A DNA stretch of 21,206 nucleotides from Sphacelaria rigidula. Its lineage: Eukaryota > Phaeophyceae > Sphacelariales. Shown one piece after another: positions 16,983 through 21,206 of this stretch. The notes under the pieces were generated by a model. It saw nothing but the letters and a program-made list of their open reading frames with translations. It had not been told where the DNA came from and searched no databases. The position numbers and the translations under genes are program-made. The stretch spans positions 1 to 21,206 of the forward strand of contig CAXNAA020000454.1 of the NCBI GenBank assembly GCA_964200075.2, in the 5' to 3' direction. Every line of letters starts with the position of its first letter. Within the stretch, counting starts at the first letter, position 1.

Positions 16983-17516
16983 ATGAGCACAAGATTCGAC
17001 GCGTCGGAGGGTGTCTACGGTCTAGGGATGGGTGACTATCGAAATTATATTGGTTTCGGTAGGGACATTGGCACTCCGAATACTCATCCACATCAAAACG
17101 ATACTGAAGGTCACGAGCCACGACGAGCGCATGGCTACATTCCGTATAACCCACCACCCCCGCCATCGCATCGATACCCCCAACACCACCAGGGGCATGG
17201 GCAACAGTATCATCACGGGACATACAGATCCGCCACTGCTGGGAGGCGTGGTGGTAGAGGAGGGCGAACGTTATGGACTGGAGATCGTGGACATGGAGCT
17301 GTGCGAAATGTGAAACAACGAGTTGACAGTGCTCCAGGCATAAATCCCTCGGGGCAACCGTGGCCGCACGGTGCTGCCGGATGCGGTGCTGCCGCCACAC
17401 AAGGACACAGAGTGGGGCACGAGGTCGGTGGTAATCCTGGAAGTGCGTCGATCGCGCAGGTAGGTGTTGGTTTGACTAGCTCACTGTTGTATGCGCTTTT
17501 CGAAGGAGTTGATTAG
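16983..17516 (+). CDS. Gly/His/Pro-rich ORF with an RGG-like segment, 177 residues
   Basis: From ATG 16983 the frame encodes YGLGMGDYRNYIGFGRDIG, then a PPPPP tract, a His/Gln/Tyr-rich stretch (RYPQHHQGHGQQYHHG) and GRRGGRGGR before a Gly-rich tail, ending TAG at 17514-17516. Low-complexity Gly/Arg/Tyr composition is typical of RNA-binding or phase-separating proteins, but there is no folded RNA-binding domain. A strong donor-like CAG-GTAGGT at 17458-17464 could end an exon earlier. The reverse strand is also open for 148 codons, so coding is uncertain. Confidence 0.35.
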   Translation: MSTRFDASEGVYGLGMGDYRNYIGFGRDIGTPNTHPHQNDTEGHEPRRAHGYIPYNPPPPPSHRYPQHHQGHGQQYHHGTYRSATAGRRGGRGGRTLWTGDRGHGAVRNVKQRVDSAPGINPSGQPWPHGAAGCGAAATQGHRVGHEVGGNPGSASIAQVGVGLTSSLLYALFEGVD

Positions 17517-18003
17517 GAGGTCTGTTTCTACCTCAGGGGTACCATATAGATGCGGACCTTCCTTGAGGCTGACCCGACGCCTGAAACGTGCACTCGTGAA
17601 GGATGGGTGCGGTTCATCTTCCCCGGGAAAGAGGGGCTGTAGGTTATGACTTCTGACTCGGTGTAGGGTGTACGGAGCGTGTGGGAACGCGACGTAGACT
17701 TGGACTAGGTAAGCCTTGTAGAGCAGGGCTGAGGGCGAGGTATGGACTGAGAGGCGGTAGGGCGTTGGGTGAGGAGCATGACCTCAACCCGCCTAGTACG
17801 GAGCATGACCCCAACCCGGACTGGGAATGATAGTCTCGAGGTTGAGAGGCCCGCTGTGACGGTCCGGGTGACAGACCCGGGTCGTTAATAAGCGGATCGG
17901 GTCATATAGAGGTAGTGATGGCAACATCCCCCAGCTGCGAGTACAGCGGTGTTAGCCGGCTACTCCGCTGAAGGTAGAAGAGAAGGGGTTTTAACCGCTT
18001 GGA
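17517..18003 (+). other. G-rich structured non-coding stretch
   Basis: The stretch has frequent stops in all plus frames and a strong G over C bias on this strand. It contains a 19-bp direct repeat (GGAGCATGACCTCAACCCG at 17773 and, with one change, at 17800). It also contains a hairpin CCGGGT-GACAG-ACCCGG at 17864-17880 and a near-perfect 27-bp palindrome at 17944-17970 (CAGCGG...AGCCGGCT...CCGCTG). It may be a structured RNA, an untranslated region or part of a mobile element. It does not match rRNA, tRNA or another RNA family I can recognise. Confidence 0.4.
17944..17970. repeat. Near-perfect 27-bp palindrome
   Basis: CAGCGG and CCGCTG flank an AGCCGGCT centre with only one or two unpaired positions between. 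There is essentially no loop, so it is better suited to cruciform DNA or dimeric protein binding than to a simple RNA hairpin. Confidence 0.7.
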
Positions 18004-18297
18004 ATGAGACCTGACGGGTTTACTAATAATCCTGTCAGTACATGGTTAGTTGTAGGACAAGTTCACATGGATTATGTGGTGATCTGTGCATATAGGGCGG
18101 ATTTTTCTTTGACTTGGACGAAAGAAATCGTGACGTTTTCAGAGCGGAGATCCGCAACCCAGAAGCAAATGCATGACGTGGACAGTGCGACTTTTGACCT
18201 GCAGGGTTCGATAGCTGACATTATATTTGCTGACGTACACGCGTACGTGGGGTACAAAAGTAATTTGCCTGCACGTGGTGCGACTTGTGGCAAATGA
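18004..18297 (+). CDS. Short ORF, 97 residues, function unknown
   Basis: It runs from ATG 18004 to TGA 18297 and includes DFSLTWTKEIVTFSERR and an acidic middle. The minus strand is open over most of the same span (98 codons). No recognisable family, and no splice sites that clearly define it. Confidence 0.15.
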   Translation: MRPDGFTNNPVSTWLVVGQVHMDYVVICAYRADFSLTWTKEIVTFSERRSATQKQMHDVDSATFDLQGSIADIIFADVHAYVGYKSNLPARGATCGK

Positions 18298-18389
18298 TCG
18301 TGACTGATAGTTGGGTGAATTGGGACGGTGAAATCTGCATGTTGATCATTTTGGGTGGCCGAAGACATGGAATGAAAATTTCACGGTTC

Positions 18390-18975
18390 CGATGAATCAC
18401 AGTTCAAACGGGTTAACTCCCCGTGAATGCTGAATGCGAATCATGTACCAAAGAGTCATCCTGCATGAATCACGGATGTTGAAGTTGTATGTTCAAGGTC
18501 AAACCGCACGAATCACGAACTCGCAATGTGTACACTCCAAGTAGTATCAGACGAATCAAGAGTGCAAAGTATGTACGTATCACGATTCTTGTATGAATCA
18601 TGAACGGGAAACATGCACACTTGATTCATATCGTATGGATGGAAGGTGAGGAATATGTATTTTACATGCTGCATGAACGGAGAGTGGGGAAATATGTAAT
18701 CTTGATTCACCTTGTATGGATGAAAGGCTGAGAACATACACGTATGATTCATATTACATGAACGAAAGTTGAGGAATGTGTACGTGTGATTCACCTCGCA
18801 TGAATGGAAGGTGCAGGGCGTGTGACTCATGCTGTATTGATGACAAGGGAGATATATATGCTTGATTCGCTCTCGTATGAACAGAAGGTGAGAAACAGGT
18901 ACATATGATTCATTCTCACGAGCGCGAGGCGAAAAACGTGTACATGAATCGCGTGATTGATGCTGTATGAATCAT
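18390..18975. repeat. 42-bp tandem repeat, ATTCAT family, block 1
   Basis: Units are anchored at GATTCA or GAATCA at about 18467, 18510, 18553, 18595, 18623, 18703, 18746, 18788, 18824, 18864 and 18907, most 40 to 43 bp apart. The best units contain the dyad ATTCATGCTGCATGAAT followed by GGAAGGTGRGGAA and ACATGTACGTAT. The minus strand is open for long stretches as loose 14-residue repeats. The unit is unrelated in sequence to the arrays at 188 and 1139, apart from the period. Confidence 0.88.
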
Positions 18976-19444
18976 GAAAAAACAAACAGCTAGAATAATA
19001 ACTTTAGGCGCGCAGGTTCGTGCTGTGCCATGCTGTACCGTACAGTCCGTGGACTGCAGAGTACGCTGTCGCAGTATTCCCGAATACTCCCGCGAGCATG
19101 CGAGGACGACTCGTGCTCGTGCTGTGTTCTTCGCAAGTGTTCGAGGCATTGTATACAGTGTGTTCAGGTCAACTGTACCACAGAACACATGAAACCACGA
19201 AGGCTATCAACAGCATAGCTCGGGGGGGAGAAAGTGGCTAGAAAGACCGCTCTGAGCACGCAGACGCGTGTGTTGTACTATAGTTGATGTATTATGTGTG
19301 AGTACGAAATTTGAAATTGGGTTACATTGCGGATTTGGCTCTAGAGGGGTTCGCGACCTGTACGCTCTAATTTACCTACCCCACCTGCAAAAAGGGACGC
19401 GCTACCGAAGAGTCGCCCCCATGAAATGAAGGTGGGAAACAATA
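18976..19444. other. Non-repeat interruption between two blocks of the ATTCAT array
   Basis: About 470 bp lack the 42-bp unit. Short frames of 62 to 90 codons overlap on both strands with no family resemblance. It could be an insertion into a once continuous array or a decayed portion of it. No terminal repeats or target duplication are evident. Confidence 0.4.
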
Positions 19445-20000
19445 CTTTCGCGTGATTTATATCATATTAACAGCAGGTGGAGAAAATATACGTATGGTCC
19501 ACGCTGCATGCATGAAAAAAGGGGAAACATGTACACTTAGTCCAACTTGCATGAGTTGAAGGTAGGGAACATCTACGTATGATTCATGCCGCATGGATGG
19601 GAATAGGGGAACATGCACCTGTAATTCACTTCTTATGATTGGAAGGTGGAGAACATGTACGTACGATTCATGCTGCATCAACGGAAATTGGGAATCATGT
19701 ACGCTTGACTCACCTCGTATGAATGGAAAGTAGGGAACGTGTGCTCATGATTCATGGTGAATGGATGGAAATTTGGAAACGTACCTATGATTCACGCCAT
19801 TCGAATGGAAGGTAGGAGGCGTGTACCTCTAACGGTGTGCCGCACGAATCACAAACTGGGAATGTGTACACTCAGAGTGCTGTTGTACGAGTCACGAACC
19901 GAAAACATATACAAATCATAACTTGTGTACGAATCGTATGGTTGATTCGCCCATATGTTGAGCATGAGTCGAATCATAATTTTATTCGTCCGAATCGTGA
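19445..20000. repeat. 42-bp tandem repeat, ATTCAT family, block 2
   Basis: Anchors at 19454, 19495, 19539, 19581, 19623, 19665, 19707, 19749, 19789, 19846, 19889, 19931 and 19971 include five consecutive 42-bp steps (19539 to 19749). The unit consensus is close to that of block 1. Towards the right end the anchor word changes from GATTCA to GAATC, as it does at the left edge of block 1, so the two outer edges are alike. Confidence 0.9.
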
Positions 20001-20959
20001 AAACTTTCACCACTACTTGAGGCATGAGCGGAGGGACAGGCCAAAATGTATGAACGAAACCTTAACAAAACGTGTGATGCTGCGTAGTGTGTGATCCGGT
20101 GGATCCGTTTAACGGACACGATCGGGAGAGTCGATCAGAGGGCATAGCTAGCAGCCAAACAGGATAGGATAGAAATGTAATATTGCTCTAAGGTAAGGCA
20201 AAGAGAAGGAAGTGAGCGAATAGGCGTGGCCGTACGCCCGGACATAAGATCAGAACTCTCGTTGTCACCGACACGCCAACTGCGATAGTAAATCCCACCG
20301 CGTGTAACGTGTCAAACACGGGGCAGAAATGCCTCACTACTGCATCGTAGATTCAGCACCGTAGACCGTACATGTTCACAGGAACATCCTCAACTGGCAC
20401 ACTAGTAGGCAGGGTCGCAACAAACACTCCAGAGGAATACTTCAGCTATCCGAGCAAGAAAAATCTCTTTCGTCACACGTCAGTCAACTGGTGCGTTCGT
20501 TTAGGAAGGTCACACCTGTGCCCATCCAGGGACATACCAAGAAAACCATGCAGCAGGTACACCCCGCTGTAAAAAGTCACATTCGCATCTATTTCTGAAA
20601 TGCCAACAGAACTTGGCCATATGCCCAACGATACGATCGGCGTATCCGAGACTCAAACAGGCTCTTTCAAAACCAGAGAATATTCCGCACTTCGAACCAG
20701 ACACATATATAGGCGCATGGTGTGCCGTCGAATGCGACAGACATTCAACACTATAGCGCATACTAAGCGTCGGTTCAGGCCATTTCATGTCATGCTTGTA
20801 ACAGTATAAAACCATGCTCCCCAGGATCACTTGATCCGCTCATACTCAGCACATACAGCTGTATCATGCCAACCAGACTGTACACCTCGCGCAGTAGACA
20901 TGAGCCATTTTTCAAATCCCTGATACAAATTCTCCGGAACAAGGAACTCATATAAGTAG
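20001..20959. other. No recognisable gene
   Basis: Short frames only; the longest is 106 codons on minus at 20510-20830, with no similarity I can name. If the exon at 20960 is real, the last part would be its promoter and leader. I see no defined motif to prove that. Confidence 0.35.
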
Positions 20960-21001
20960 ATGAAAGTCGAGCACATCATCTCCTACTTCAAGCCCCTCCT
21001 G
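20960..21001 (+). CDS. Candidate first coding exon, gene continuing beyond the window
   Basis: ATG followed by KVEHIISYFKPLL is joined directly to a perfect donor, CTG before GTAAGT at 21002, in phase 0. An in-frame TAG immediately precedes the ATG, so this would be an initiating exon. Fourteen codons are too few to identify a family. Reading through the donor also stays open to 21187, but that part includes the dispersed repeat. Confidence 0.4.
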
Positions 21002-21147
21002 GTAAGTAACTGGCCGAGCAATACGATCAACACCTTCAGACAAACACAAATGAGCACGAAACCAGGATCATCCACCCTCCTCCCTATTTCTGCTAGTAAC
21101 AGTCTGCTTTTATTTCTCTTCCCCCCCAACCCCGGTTATATAGCCTG

Positions 21148-21190
21148 GTCCGGCGAGAACCCGGCGTGCTCCGTCCCGGCTTTGTAGGGG
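21148..21190 (+). repeat. Dispersed short repeat, copy 3
   Basis: AGCCTGGTCCGGCGAGAACC followed by CGGCGTGCTCCGTCC matches copy 2 in intron 2 nearly base for base over 30 bp. Here it would lie in the intron after the candidate exon at 20960-21001. Confidence 0.75.
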
Positions 21191-21206
21191 CGGACCCCCG
21201 ATGGGG

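Overview
This is a eukaryotic nuclear window of roughly balanced base composition. It is repeat-rich, with no operons and no prokaryotic gene layout. The one gene I can reconstruct is split into five small exons separated by introns of 1.2 to 1.8 kb, so no long ORF marks it. The introns, a decayed non-LTR retrotransposon reverse transcriptase and the exon phrasing fit a protist such as a coccidian apicomplexan or another alveolate. That placement is an inference and is not proven by anything in the window.

Layout. 1-1000: two blocks of a 42-bp repeat (GTTTGGAAAC core) around a small Ala/Pro-rich ORF. 1139-2814: a 1.7-kb TA-rich array of palindromic 42-bp units bounded by 27-bp inverted repeats. 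2815-3970: nothing recognisable. 3975-4300, minus strand: a broken LINE-type reverse transcriptase. 4983-11624, plus strand: a CacyBP/SIP-like CS-domain gene whose exons join in phase into an uninterrupted reading frame. The initiator exon is not resolved. 11625-15430: ambiguous ORFs, a very long pyrimidine tract, a perfect 13-bp hairpin and a larger inverted repeat. 15440-15800: an array of CCTCYGGAGG palindromes bounded by inverted repeats. 15800-18300: ORFs of uncertain status and a G-rich structured non-coding stretch. 18390-20000: a third 42-bp-period array (ATTCAT...ATGAAT core). 20960-21001: a candidate first coding exon with a perfect GTAAGT donor. A short dispersed repeat occurs three times, near both ends and in intron 2.

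The most unusual signal is that three arrays with unrelated sequences share the same 42-bp period (14 codons, or four helical turns). Each is built on a short dyad with variable sequence between the dyads. Two palindrome arrays, the TA array and the CCTCYGGAGG array, are also enclosed by inverted repeats, as a mobile or fold-back element would be. All family assignments rest on reading the sequence and recalled motifs. No database search was possible.
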